Part shown: piece after piece, positions 19,559-27,829 of the stretch
Layout of the letters: every line of letters begins with the position of its first letter
How positions within the stretch are numbered: position 1 is the first letter of the stretch
Assembly (NCBI RefSeq): GCF_037892195.1
Contig: NZ_JATACI010000002.1
Span: 1,178,001 to 1,242,000, forward strand
Origin: Yoonia sp. GPGPB17
Lineage (GTDB): Bacteria > Pseudomonadota > Alphaproteobacteria > Rhodobacterales > Rhodobacteraceae
Direction: 5' to 3'
DNA length: 64,000 nt
The notes under the pieces: generated by a model
The model's input: the letters and a program-made list of their open reading frames with translations, nothing else
Databases searched by the model: none
What the model was told of the DNA's origin: nothing
Program-made: the position numbers and the translations under genes

Positions 19559-19581
19559 GTTAATGTCACCAAGACGTTAAC
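19559..19581. promoter_or_regulatory. Inverted repeat upstream of luxI (possible LuxR operator)
   Basis: Two 9-base arms (19559-19567 GTTAATGTC and 19573-19581 GACGTTAAC) match in 8 of 9 positions around a 5-base spacer, 53 bases before the luxI start. The size and place suit a lux-box-like operator, but the sequence is not the classical lux box. Confidence 0.5.
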
Positions 19582-19630
19582 AATTTAGGTCTAATTGTTC
19601 AGAAAGTAGAAAAAAAGGGATATGTGCTTT

Positions 19631-20239
19631 TCAGACCAGCCCGTACTGGTTAGCCAAGGCCGCAGCTTGCGTACTTGTTTTTGCACCCAGTTTAAGTTTG
19701 GCGTTTTTGAGCCGTTGCTTGACCGCACCCTCACTCACGCTCAACTCAAACGCGATTTCCTTGAGGCGCTTGCCGTCTTTGACCATGCCCAAGGCCTCTA
19801 GTTCAGCTTTGGTCAAATTCGTCGGAGGCGCCGTTTCATTGTGGCGGCGCGACAGATACGCCTGCAAAAGCTTGATCTCAAGATCGGTATATTCGCGGTC
19901 AGATCGCGTAAAAGATGCAAAGGATCGCTGCGCATCAGCACTGCTGTCGAACACAGAAACGGTCACGCCATACCGCATGCCAAAGGTCTGCGCCTGCGCG
20001 ATGATCCGCTTGGGATCATCAACGGGAAACTCGCTCCAACGGACGGCACCAATGTTGCTGTAGGCCCACCTAAGTACAGGATCAAACAAGGCAAATCGTT
20101 GTTTCGTGTAATGAGCCACCCAGTCTTTCGGCAGCTCATTCACTTCTTCCATCGGGAAGGCGAAGCCGATCCGCAACGCAATATAATGGCCGGACGGGGC
20201 GAGTTGCCCAATCTCATCCAGACCAAGAAGTTTCGACAT
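19631..20239 (-). CDS. luxR: LuxR-family autoinducer-responsive transcriptional regulator
   Basis: A 202-residue regulator. Residues about 10-135 form the autoinducer-binding domain (KDWVAHYTKQRFALFDPVLRW, then RWSEF and the GMRYGVTV block). Residues about 140-202 form the LuxR helix-turn-helix (LTKAELEALGMV, KRLKEIAFELSVSEGAVKQR, KLGAKTSTQAAALA). It is directly upstream of luxI on the same strand, the common arrangement for a cognate pair, and head to head with a second autoinducer-binding protein. A 12-base inverted repeat (20244-20255) sits at its ribosome-binding region. Confidence 0.93.
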   Translation of the reverse strand: MSKLLGLDEIGQLAPSGHYIALRIGFAFPMEEVNELPKDWVAHYTKQRFALFDPVLRWAYSNIGAVRWSEFPVDDPKRIIAQAQTFGMRYGVTVSVFDSSADAQRSFASFTRSDREYTDLEIKLLQAYLSRRHNETAPPTNLTKAELEALGMVKDGKRLKEIAFELSVSEGAVKQRLKNAKLKLGAKTSTQAAALANQYGLV

Positions 20240-20243
20240 TCAG

Positions 20244-20255
20244 CTACCCCGGTAG
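20244..20255 (-). promoter_or_regulatory. Short inverted repeat in the luxR leader
   Basis: CTACC-CC-GGTAG ends five bases before the luxR start codon (on the minus strand) and covers its possible GGGGTAG ribosome-binding site. It could be an operator or a small hairpin. Five-base arms are weak evidence. Confidence 0.3.
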
Positions 20256-20378
20256 AACCTTCCTCACGAAAAGCTCTTGTTCATATGACCGTGTTAGCCC
20301 TAAACTATCAAGACCACGATCAGCGGGACATTATTTCGTTATTGTACGGCTTGGCAACTGGAAAGCGAGTTGAGTTAA

Positions 20379-20867
20379 ATGAGTTCTACGCAATTTGAGA
20401 TTAGCGAAACACTAGGCAAGCTGCACGAGATCGCACCAGCAGGGTACGCATTGGGCTTTCATGTGGAATATACCACCCCTAAATTCGTCTTTCAGACGTA
20501 CCCAAAGGCTTGGCTAGACTACTACTCCAGCAACGGATTGATCATGAGCGACCCAATGGTCGCCTGGGGTTTTGAGTTTACCGGCAGCCAGAAATGGTCA
20601 GATTTGGAAGATCCCGCTGGCGTCATGCAGAAAGCCGCAGACTATGGCATGAAGTATGGTGTTGTGATCGCCGTCGCATCGGATGACAGCCGCAGTATTG
20701 GCGGGTTCGCCCATCCTGACCGCGAATTCACGGACGAAGAGACGGCACAGATAGAAGCGATGGTCATCAGTATCCATGACAACACCGCAGATACCGCTCA
20801 GCTTGATGAAGGCACGGTCGAACAACTTAAAAAAATGTCAGTTATGGTTACGCATCCGGGTTCCTGA
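20379..20867 (+). CDS. LuxR-type autoinducer-binding protein lacking the DNA-binding domain
   Basis: A 162-residue protein homologous along its whole length to the autoinducer-binding half of the neighbouring LuxR: PKAWLDYYSSNGLIMSDPMVAW, KWSDL, YGMKYGVVIAV, DSRSIGGFAHPDREFTDEE. It stops at LDEGTVEQLKKMSVMV, where the other protein enters its first HTH helix. No HTH sequence follows in any frame: only 48 bases remain before fliG, too few for the missing 60 residues. It is therefore probably a genuine stand-alone sensor or a dominant-negative partner, like the truncated TrlR of Agrobacterium. It is divergent from luxR and may be co-transcribed with fliG. Confidence 0.88.
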   Translation: MSSTQFEISETLGKLHEIAPAGYALGFHVEYTTPKFVFQTYPKAWLDYYSSNGLIMSDPMVAWGFEFTGSQKWSDLEDPAGVMQKAADYGMKYGVVIAVASDDSRSIGGFAHPDREFTDEETAQIEAMVISIHDNTADTAQLDEGTVEQLKKMSVMVTHPGS

Positions 20868-20915
20868 CGCCCTGTACTAACCAAACTTTTACGGTCAGCA
20901 GGCTATACGTGTTTC

Positions 20916-21977
20916 ATGAATATGCACGTATCGCCTTTGTCTGAACAGCCACTGACGCGGCGCCGAAAGGCCGCCATGATTATTCAGATGTTGCTGGAGG
21001 ATGGAAACACCCTCGCTCTTGGTCAGCTGCCTGAATCACTGCAACTCCAGCTCACTGACGAATTGGGCACGCTCAGGCTGGTGGACAAAGCCACTGTTTC
21101 TGCCGTCGCCGAAGAATTCACAGCCGAGTTGGAGGCTGTTGGCCTCACCGCCCCTGGTACCCGCGAGGGGGCGATCACCGCACTTGCTGACCATCTCAGC
21201 CCCGGCATCGCTAACAACCTGCGCAACCAGCTGGAAAGCGTACGCAATGGCGATCACTGGCCCATCGTGGTTGATCTGAGTATTGAGCGGATTCTTGCCA
21301 TTATGATGGCCGAAAGCACCGCAATCTGTGCGGTTGCCCTATCAAAACTGCCGGTTTCAAAGGCGGCAGAGGTCTTGTCACGGACACCCGGGGAACGTGC
21401 GCGCCGAATCACATACGCAATGTCGCAAACCGAAAACATCCCACCTGATGCGGTCCGCCGCATAGGGGCCGCCTTGGCAAAGGAATACGGTCATCCGGCT
21501 GATGTTGCCTTTGACAAAGCACCGGTGCAGCGTTTGGGAGCTATCCTTAACTCCACAGTCACCGACACACGTGAAGACGTTCTTGATGGCCTGAGCCAAG
21601 AGGACGCTGATTTTGCCACAAATGTCCGCAAGGCGATTTTCACCTACAAAGATATCGCCCCACGCGTCAAACCCACCGACATCCCCAATGCAATCCGCAA
21701 TGTGGATAGCGATGTGTTGATCACAGCGATCGCAGCCGGGTTGAAAGGCGACGATACGCTGGTGGCATCGACAGAGTTCATCCTCGGAAGCATATCTCAG
21801 CGTATGGCAACGCAGTTACGCGAAGACGCCGAAGAACGTGGCCATGTTAAAAAAGCCGATGCAGAAAAGGCGATGTCAGCGATCACCACGGCCATCCGCG
21901 AAATGGTTGATTCTGGCGTCATTACCCTGATTGACCCGGACGAGGTGGACGAGGACGACAGCGACCAGGGCGAATAG
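20916..21977 (+). CDS. fliG: Flagellar motor switch protein FliG
   Basis: A 353-residue protein of the flagellar C-ring that contacts the stator and sets torque. The N-terminal RRRKAAMIIQMLLEDGNTLAL, the middle domain AALSKLPVSKAAEVLSRTP-like region and the C-terminal torque domain are recognisable. The charged ridge includes RKAIFTYKDIAPR, ILGSISQRMATQLREDAEERG and the acidic tail (DPDEVDEDDSDQGE). No other flagellar gene is nearby, so it is either an isolated copy or a paralogue. It follows the HTH-less LuxR-type gene by 48 bases, which suggests a possible link between quorum sensing and motility. Confidence 0.9.
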   Translation: MNMHVSPLSEQPLTRRRKAAMIIQMLLEDGNTLALGQLPESLQLQLTDELGTLRLVDKATVSAVAEEFTAELEAVGLTAPGTREGAITALADHLSPGIANNLRNQLESVRNGDHWPIVVDLSIERILAIMMAESTAICAVALSKLPVSKAAEVLSRTPGERARRITYAMSQTENIPPDAVRRIGAALAKEYGHPADVAFDKAPVQRLGAILNSTVTDTREDVLDGLSQEDADFATNVRKAIFTYKDIAPRVKPTDIPNAIRNVDSDVLITAIAAGLKGDDTLVASTEFILGSISQRMATQLREDAEERGHVKKADAEKAMSAITTAIREMVDSGVITLIDPDEVDEDDSDQGE

Positions 21978-22016
21978 TGATTCACGTTCCCAAAGGAATG
22001 GTTTACACTTTGGCCC

Positions 22017-22364
22017 ATGACTGAAGACACCGCATTCGATGGACGCCGCTGGCATGATATGGGGGGCAGCGCCGCTGGCCCGGTGCCCACTGACCAGCAT
22101 GATTTTTCACTTTGGGAGAAGCGTGTTGATGCGCTGATGATTATCACCTCTGGAAAAGGGCACTTCACCGTCGATGGCCTGCGCCGTGTACTCGAAGATA
22201 TGGGTGAAGAGGCTTTTGAGACGATGACTTACTATGAGCGTTGGATCGCATCGGTGAACCAGAACCTGATTGAAGCTGGGGTTTACACCACCGCCGAGCT
22301 TGCGAAACGCATGACCGACGTGGCCGCACGTGGCGCCACTTATGGCGAGGCGGCAAGTGAGTGA
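22017..22364 (+). CDS. Nitrile hydratase beta-subunit N-terminal domain protein (thiocyanate hydrolase beta-like)
   Basis: A 115-residue protein equal to the N-terminal half of a nitrile hydratase beta subunit: RRWHDMGGSAAGPVPT, LWEKRVDALMIITS and YYERWIASVNQNLIEAGVYTTAELAKRM. In thiocyanate hydrolase and toyocamycin nitrile hydratase this half is a separate subunit, and the gene order there (N-half, C-half, alpha-type) is the order seen here. The gene overlaps the next by eight bases (GTGAGTGA). Because single-base indels are common in this sequence, the split could also be an artefact: removing one base would fuse the two halves. Confidence 0.78.
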   Translation: MTEDTAFDGRRWHDMGGSAAGPVPTDQHDFSLWEKRVDALMIITSGKGHFTVDGLRRVLEDMGEEAFETMTYYERWIASVNQNLIEAGVYTTAELAKRMTDVAARGATYGEAASE

Positions 22365-22644
22365 GCGCCAGTATATGCGGGTTCGGGCAGACATGCCGCC
22401 GGGCCATGTACGTACACCGAACTACCTGCGCGGCAAGGTCGGTTGGGTCGAGCGGACCCTTGGTCCCTTCCCCAACCCGGAACAACTCGCCTATGGCAAC
22501 AAGGCCGATCCGCTCCCGCTGATGCGGGTTCGGTTTTCCATGGCAGAAGTCTGGGGTGACACATCTCAGACCTCTAACGACACGATCGATGCAGAAATTT
22601 ATAGCCACTGGCTCGAACCGGCAGAGGCCCCACATGCCACATGA
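22357..22644 (+). CDS. Nitrile hydratase beta-subunit C-terminal SH3-like protein (thiocyanate hydrolase alpha-like)
   Basis: A 95-residue protein starting with GTG at 22357 (GTG 22361 is out of frame). It has the SH3-like barrel of the nitrile hydratase beta C-terminus: MRVRADMPPGHVRTPNYLRGKVGWVER, then FSMAEVWGD and the end YSHWLEPAE. No start codon has a clean ribosome-binding site, which fits translation coupled to the upstream gene. It overlaps the following gene by 11 bases. Together the three genes match the alpha/beta/gamma layout of thiocyanate hydrolase. Confidence 0.72.
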   Translation: MSERQYMRVRADMPPGHVRTPNYLRGKVGWVERTLGPFPNPEQLAYGNKADPLPLMRVRFSMAEVWGDTSQTSNDTIDAEIYSHWLEPAEAPHAT

Positions 22645-23278
22645 TCATCACGACCATTTATCACCCTCGGGTCACCCCTACCGACCAGATGACGATCACC
22701 CGCTGACCTATTGGCAACAAATGGAAATCGCCGTTCGCGAGTTGCTGATCGAAAAAGGTGTAACAACGGCACAGGAGATTGCAGCACAGATCGACGCGAT
22801 GGATGCGCGTAGCCCGGCAAACGGCGCGGCTGTCGTGGCGCGCGCCTGGACCGACCCAGTGTTCCGCGATGCTTTGCGCGCGGACGCCAGTGCTGCCACC
22901 CGCGAGATGGGTTTTGACATCGGGCCAATGCGCCTGATCGCGCTGGAAAACACTGACACAGAACACAATGTCGTCGTCTGCACCCTATGTTCTTGCTATC
23001 CCCGCAACCTTCTGGGCTTGCCCCCCGATTGGTACAAATCCCGGGCCTATAGATCCCGCACCGTCAAAGAACCACGCAAAGTGCTTGCTGAGTTCGGCGT
23101 CACGCTACCCGAAACCACCACGGTGCGCGTCCATGACAGCACCGCTGATATGCGGTATGTCGTGATCCCTGCACGGCCCGCCGATACCGAAGGTTGGAGC
23201 GCTGATGACCTGGCCAAGCTGGTTACCCGCGACAGCATGATCGGCACCGGCTTGCCCAAATCGCCAGACGCTGCGTGA
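22634..23278 (+). CDS. Cobalt-type nitrile hydratase alpha subunit / thiocyanate hydrolase gamma-like
   Basis: A 214-residue catalytic subunit. The metal-binding claw VVCTLCSCYP has Thr between the first two cysteines, the form found in cobalt-type enzymes and thiocyanate hydrolase; iron-type enzymes usually have Ser. It is followed by the conserved LLGLPPDWYKSRAYRSR and EPRKVLAEFG. The N-terminus is histidine-rich (MPHDHHDHLSPSGHPYRPDDDH), which might help metal loading. The reaction is either nitrile to amide or thiocyanate to carbonyl sulfide and ammonia; the sequence alone cannot decide. No metallochaperone gene is adjacent. Confidence 0.88.
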   Translation: MPHDHHDHLSPSGHPYRPDDDHPLTYWQQMEIAVRELLIEKGVTTAQEIAAQIDAMDARSPANGAAVVARAWTDPVFRDALRADASAATREMGFDIGPMRLIALENTDTEHNVVVCTLCSCYPRNLLGLPPDWYKSRAYRSRTVKEPRKVLAEFGVTLPETTTVRVHDSTADMRYVVIPARPADTEGWSADDLAKLVTRDSMIGTGLPKSPDAA

Positions 23279-24149
23279 CAGCAGAAACGGCCCCCTCAGG
23301 AACCAGAGCCGATTGGCTGGCGGACCGTGCGTTGCGCGGGCTCATCAACACATTGATGCGTTTGCCATATGAAAAGCGTGTCGTCATGATGGGCAGCGCA
23401 CTGCGCCGCGCGATTGGCCCGCTGACTGGTTATCGCAAACGGGCCGAGGAAAACCTTGCCCTCATCTATCCCGATATGGGCATGATTGATCGCTAAAGCA
23501 ACTGGCCGGGCAATGCTGCGACAATTTCGGGCGCACCATCATCGAAAACTATTCCTGGAAAGAGTTTGGCCAGCGGCTGGACCAGACCCAAGCAACGGGC
23601 GATGGGCTTGATGCCCTCGCCGAGGTCACCAAAGCAGAAAGACCCGTCATCTTTGTCACCGCCCATTTTGGCAATCACGAGGCCCCGCGCCATGTTTTGA
23701 CGAGAATGGGCCATACCATCGGCGGGCTCTACCGTCCGATGCAAAACGCATATTTCAACGATCACTACGCCAAGACCATGACATCCTGGGGTGGACCTGT
23801 CTTTGCACAGGGGCGCCGCGGCACCATGGGCTTTGTCAGACATCTGCGCGGGGGGGGACTGGGTACGCTGCTATACGATGTGTCTGCACCCGGCGCGCGA
23901 TTGCCATTTCTGGGGCATCCGGCGCGCACTTCATTATCGGCCGCAGAGATCGCCCTGAAAATTGACGCGCTTGTCATCCCCTATTTCGGGATCAGACAGG
24001 CAGACGGGCTGTCATTTCAGATCGAGGTCGAAAGCCCAATCGCACCCGCAACGCCGGAACAGATGCTCCTAGAGATGAATGCCCGGCTGGAAGCGCAGAT
24101 CGCCCGTAACCCCGCGCAATGGTTCTGGGTGCATCGTCGCTGGAAATAG
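23275..24149 (+). pseudogene. Lysophospholipid/lipid A acyltransferase (LpxL-like), interrupted by a frameshift
   Basis: A membrane-associated acyltransferase of the LpxL/HtrB family, which adds acyl chains to lipid A or similar lipids. It starts with GTG at 23275, overlapping the previous stop (GTGA). The first frame (to GMIDR) ends at TAA 23494-23496. The rest, CCDNFGRTIIENYSWKEF onward, is in another frame and carries the HFGNHE catalytic motif (HX4D/E type), YRPMQN and WFWVHRRWK. One missing base near 23491-23494 (for example CGCC read as CGC) would restore about 291 residues. This is probably a sequence error. Confidence 0.82.
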
Positions 24150-24152
24150 CTT

Positions 24153-24845
24153 TCAGCGCAATTCAGCGGCGCCGACAATCGGCCCGTTTGTCGCCTGTTG
24201 CACAATGATAACAACAGGGCTGTCACCTGGAGCATCAGCCTCGAGCGCGAGAGCTGTTCGCCCGTCCCAGCGCCCGATCACATCCCAGGATGTAACGATA
24301 TTGGCATAAGTCAGATTACGGCCCGCATTTTCCCCACGACGGATCGCAACAGTCTCTTCCGGCGTATAACGGACCAGTTGCACAACATAGTCACCGCCGC
24401 GGCCCGCTGCGGCACTGACAAAGACATTGCTACCCCGCCGGGTCAGTTCCACATCGACCGGGTTTCCTTGACGACTATGCGCCTGTACAACATCCATCAC
24501 CTGCATTGGGCGCGACCCAATCACATGATCAACTCCGCCAATCACCATCTGTGGGGTGTAGACCGTGGTTGCATTTGCCGCCCGTGCATAGGCATGCTGA
24601 CGCTGTGTATACTCGGCACTGGCAAAGCTGTCTTTCCAGCCGATGTAGTCCCAATAATCAACGTGCAGCGCCAGAGCGATGACATCATCGCGTTTGGCAA
24701 GATCATGCAGCATCGCATCCGCAGGCGGGCAAGACGAGCATCCCTGCGACGTATAAAGCTCGATCACCACAGGTCCGTTCTCGGCTGTGGCATATGTTGC
24801 ATTGAACAAGCCAACAAAGGACAAAAGTGCTAAGATGGAACGCAT
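24153..24845 (-). CDS. DUF1223 thioredoxin-fold exported protein
   Basis: A 230-residue protein with signal peptide (MRSILALLSFVGLFNATYATA). The DUF1223 family signature is present: VVIELYTSQGCSSCPPADAML with a CSSC motif, then HVDYWDYIGWKDSFA and TVYTPQMVIGG. The fold is thioredoxin-like and the CxxC is probably redox-active in the periplasm; the partner is unknown. The start at ATG 24845 gives the signal peptide; the longer frame has no support. It converges with the acyltransferase gene, four bases away. Confidence 0.9.
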   Translation of the reverse strand: MRSILALLSFVGLFNATYATAENGPVVIELYTSQGCSSCPPADAMLHDLAKRDDVIALALHVDYWDYIGWKDSFASAEYTQRQHAYARAANATTVYTPQMVIGGVDHVIGSRPMQVMDVVQAHSRQGNPVDVELTRRGSNVFVSAAAGRGGDYVVQLVRYTPEETVAIRRGENAGRNLTYANIVTSWDVIGRWDGRTALALEADAPGDSPVVIIVQQATNGPIVGAAELR

Positions 24846-24957
24846 GAGCAGACCCCGGGAGTTTGTATTTGTCCACCCGGTGTAGTCAGCTTCGGCTGAA
24901 ATAACCAATCAACCAATTGCGAGTGAGGCGTTAGCAATGTTTCAGTTGCAAACGCTG

Positions 24958-24986
24958 TTGATTTTAATTGTGTGCAATAGTATACA
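24958..24986 (+). promoter_or_regulatory. Putative sigma-70-type promoter of acnA
   Basis: TTGATT at 24958-24963 and TATACA at 24981-24986 are separated by 17 bases, near-consensus housekeeping elements. They lie about 93 bases before the acnA start in an AT-rich stretch. Confidence 0.6.
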
Positions 24987-25078
24987 AATGGTGAAAGCGC
25001 CGCATTGTATGACGACCATGCACGGTGCATTACCTACACCACAGCCTTGCTCACGCATAAGCCATGAAAGGGAGCGCC

Positions 25079-27769
25079 ATGACGATTACAGTCGGCAAAG
25101 ACACCTCAAAAACCCGCAAGACCCTGACAGTCGGCGACAAGTCGGTTGCTTTCTATTCGATCCCGGCTGCACAAGATGCGGGTCTGGGCGATTTTTCCAA
25201 ACTACCCGCGGCGCTAAAGGTGGTACTTGAAAACCTGCTGCGCTTTGAAGACGACGGGTTTTCAGTGTCCGTGGACGACATCAAGGCATTCTCGGCATGG
25301 GCGGACAACGGCGGCAAGAACCCCCGCGAAATCGCCTACCGCCCTGCCCGCGTGCTGATGCAAGACTTCACCGGCGTCCCTGCCGTGGTCGATCTTGCCG
25401 CGATGCGCGATGGCATTGTCGCCCTTGGTGGTGATGCCCAGCAGATCAACCCGCTGAACCCTGTTGATCTGGTCATCGACCACTCTGTCATGATTGATGA
25501 GTTCGGCAACCCTCGTGCGTTCCAGATGAACGTGGACCGGGAATATGAACGCAACATGGAGCGGTACACCTTCCTTAAATGGGGCCAATCTGCCTTCAAC
25601 AACTTCCGTGTTGTCCCTCCCGGCACAGGCATCTGCCATCAGGTGAACCTTGAATACCTTGCCCAAACCGTCTGGACAGACAAGGACCAGAATGGGGAAG
25701 AGGTTGCTTACCCTGACACGCTTGTCGGCACAGACAGCCACACGACGATGGTCAATGGCCTGGCCGTTCTGGGTTGGGGCGTCGGCGGGATTGAAGCCGA
25801 AGCCGCGATGCTCGGCCAGCCTGTATCGATGCTGATCCCCGAAGTTGTCGGGTTTGAGCTGACCGGCGAAATGATGGAAGGCACGACGGGTACCGACCTT
25901 GTGCTGAAAGTTGTTGAAATGCTGCGCGAACTCGGCGTCGTCGGGAAATTCGTTGAATTCTACGGCTCAGGTTTGGATGTCCTGCCACTGGCCGACCGCG
26001 CGACTATCGCCAACATGGCACCAGAATACGGCGCAACCTGCGGCTTCTTCCCCATTGACGGTGAAACCCTGCGCTATCTGCGCAATACGGGCCGCGACGA
26101 AGACCGGATCGCGCTGGTCGAGGCCTACGCCAAGGAAAACGGGTTCTGGCGTGGCGCGGATTACGCGCCAATCTACACAGATACCCTACATCTCGACATG
26201 GGCACCATCGTGCCTGCGATCTCCGGCCCCAAGCGCCCACAGGATTACGTGGCATTGACCGACGCCAAGTCCGCCTTCACCAAGGAAATGGCAGAGATGT
26301 TCAAGCGGCCGATGGGCAAAGAAGTCGCGGTCGCTGGCGAAGACTACACCATGGAAAGCGGGAAGGTCGTGATCGCCTCGATCACCTCCTGCACCAACAC
26401 ATCCAACCCCTATGTCATGATCGGCGCGGGTTTGGTCGCGCGCAAAGCGGCCGCTTTGGGTCTGGACCGGAAACCTTGGGTCAAGACATCGCTCGCCCCC
26501 GGATCACAGGTTGTATCGGAGTATCTGGAGGCTGCGGGCCTGCAAGAAGACCTCGACAAAATCGGGTTCAACTTGGTCGGCTACGGCTGTACCACCTGCA
26601 TCGGTAATTCTGGCCCGATCCAGAAAGAACTGTCTGACGCGATTGCCGAAGGCGATCTGGTGGCAACATCCGTGCTGTCTGGAAACCGGAACTTCGAAGG
26701 GCGAATTTCGCCCGACGTGCGCGCGAACTATCTGGCCTCTCCGCCGCTGGTCGTGGCCTATGCGCTTGCGGGCACAATGGACATTGACCTCGCAAACGAC
26801 CCGCTTGGCCAAGATCAGGACGGCAATGATGTGTTCTTGAAAGATATCTGGCCGACCTCAGCCGAGATTAACGCGCTGGTCGAAAAAACCGTGACGCGCG
26901 AGGCGTTTATCAGCAAATACGCTGACGTCTTCAAAGGCGACGAAAAGTGGCAATCGGTTGAAACAACCGACTCACTGACCTACGACTGGCCCTCGACATC
27001 GACATATGTCCAGAACCCACCCTATTTCCAAGGCATGTCCAAGGATGCGGGCACGATCCAAAACGTCGAAAGCGCCAAAGTACTCGCGATGCTTGGCGAC
27101 ATGGTTACAACCGACCACATCAGCCCCGCCGGGTCGTTCAAAGACACCACGCCGGTCTACCAGTACCTGCTGGAACGTCAGGTGCCTGTGCGCGAATTCA
27201 ACTCCTACGGGTCACGCCGCGGCAACCACGAGGTCATGATGCGCGGGACCTTCGCCAACATCCGCATCAAGAACGAAATGCTGGATGGTGTCGAAGGTGG
27301 CTACACCACAGGACCCGACGGCGCGCAAACCTCAATCTTTGATGCTGCGATGGCGCATCAGGAAAACGGCACACCATTGGTTATCTTCGCAGGCGAACAA
27401 TACGGTGCCGGATCCTCGCGCGACTGGGCGGCCAAGGGCACGTCCTTGCTGGGCGTCAAGGCCGTGATCGCCGAAAGCTTTGAGCGTATCCACCGCTCGA
27501 ACCTCGTTGGTATGGGCGTTGTGCCGTTTGAGTTCACCGGTGGTGATAGCCGCACATCACTGGGTCTGACGGGTGAAGAAACGGTGACCATCGAAGGTCT
27601 GGATAGCGTGAAGCCCCTGCAGGACATGACGGCCAAGATCACGATGGGCGACGGAACAGTGAAAGAGATCACCGTGAAATGCCGCATCGATACAGCCGTT
27701 GAGATCGAATACATCGAGAACGGTGGTGTTTTGCACTACGTGCTGCGGAATTTGGCGAAGGCTGCTTAA
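25079..27769 (+). CDS. acnA: Aconitate hydratase A
   Basis: An 896-residue TCA-cycle enzyme that isomerises citrate and isocitrate using a [4Fe-4S] cluster. Cluster cysteines are visible in SITSCTNTSNP and GYGCTTCIGNSGP. Other AcnA blocks are VGTDSHTTMVNGLAVLGWGVGG, the SYGSRRGNHEVM active-site region and GSSRDWAAKGT in the swivel domain. The length and domain order (1-2-3-linker-4) fit AcnA/IRP1-type proteins rather than AcnB. Start ATG 25079 has the ribosome-binding site AAAGGGAG. It is flanked by its own promoter and terminator, so it is probably transcribed alone. Confidence 0.98.
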   Translation: MTITVGKDTSKTRKTLTVGDKSVAFYSIPAAQDAGLGDFSKLPAALKVVLENLLRFEDDGFSVSVDDIKAFSAWADNGGKNPREIAYRPARVLMQDFTGVPAVVDLAAMRDGIVALGGDAQQINPLNPVDLVIDHSVMIDEFGNPRAFQMNVDREYERNMERYTFLKWGQSAFNNFRVVPPGTGICHQVNLEYLAQTVWTDKDQNGEEVAYPDTLVGTDSHTTMVNGLAVLGWGVGGIEAEAAMLGQPVSMLIPEVVGFELTGEMMEGTTGTDLVLKVVEMLRELGVVGKFVEFYGSGLDVLPLADRATIANMAPEYGATCGFFPIDGETLRYLRNTGRDEDRIALVEAYAKENGFWRGADYAPIYTDTLHLDMGTIVPAISGPKRPQDYVALTDAKSAFTKEMAEMFKRPMGKEVAVAGEDYTMESGKVVIASITSCTNTSNPYVMIGAGLVARKAAALGLDRKPWVKTSLAPGSQVVSEYLEAAGLQEDLDKIGFNLVGYGCTTCIGNSGPIQKELSDAIAEGDLVATSVLSGNRNFEGRISPDVRANYLASPPLVVAYALAGTMDIDLANDPLGQDQDGNDVFLKDIWPTSAEINALVEKTVTREAFISKYADVFKGDEKWQSVETTDSLTYDWPSTSTYVQNPPYFQGMSKDAGTIQNVESAKVLAMLGDMVTTDHISPAGSFKDTTPVYQYLLERQVPVREFNSYGSRRGNHEVMMRGTFANIRIKNEMLDGVEGGYTTGPDGAQTSIFDAAMAHQENGTPLVIFAGEQYGAGSSRDWAAKGTSLLGVKAVIAESFERIHRSNLVGMGVVPFEFTGGDSRTSLGLTGEETVTIEGLDSVKPLQDMTAKITMGDGTVKEITVKCRIDTAVEIEYIENGGVLHYVLRNLAKAA

Positions 27770-27790
27770 GCGCTGATCAATGAGAATAAC

Positions 27791-27818
27791 AAAGCCCAGT
27801 CATCGGACTGGGCTTTTT
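27791..27818 (+). terminator. Rho-independent terminator of acnA
   Basis: Perfect 11-bp stem AAAGCCCAGTC / GACTGGGCTTT (27791-27801 with 27806-27816) with an ATCG loop and T5. Confidence 0.95.
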
Positions 27819-27829
27819 CGTTTCGTAGG

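Noticed and set aside
20868..20915. Missing HTH domain of the short LuxR-type gene in another frame
   Set aside because: Only 48 bases lie before fliG and no LuxR HTH motif is encoded in any frame.
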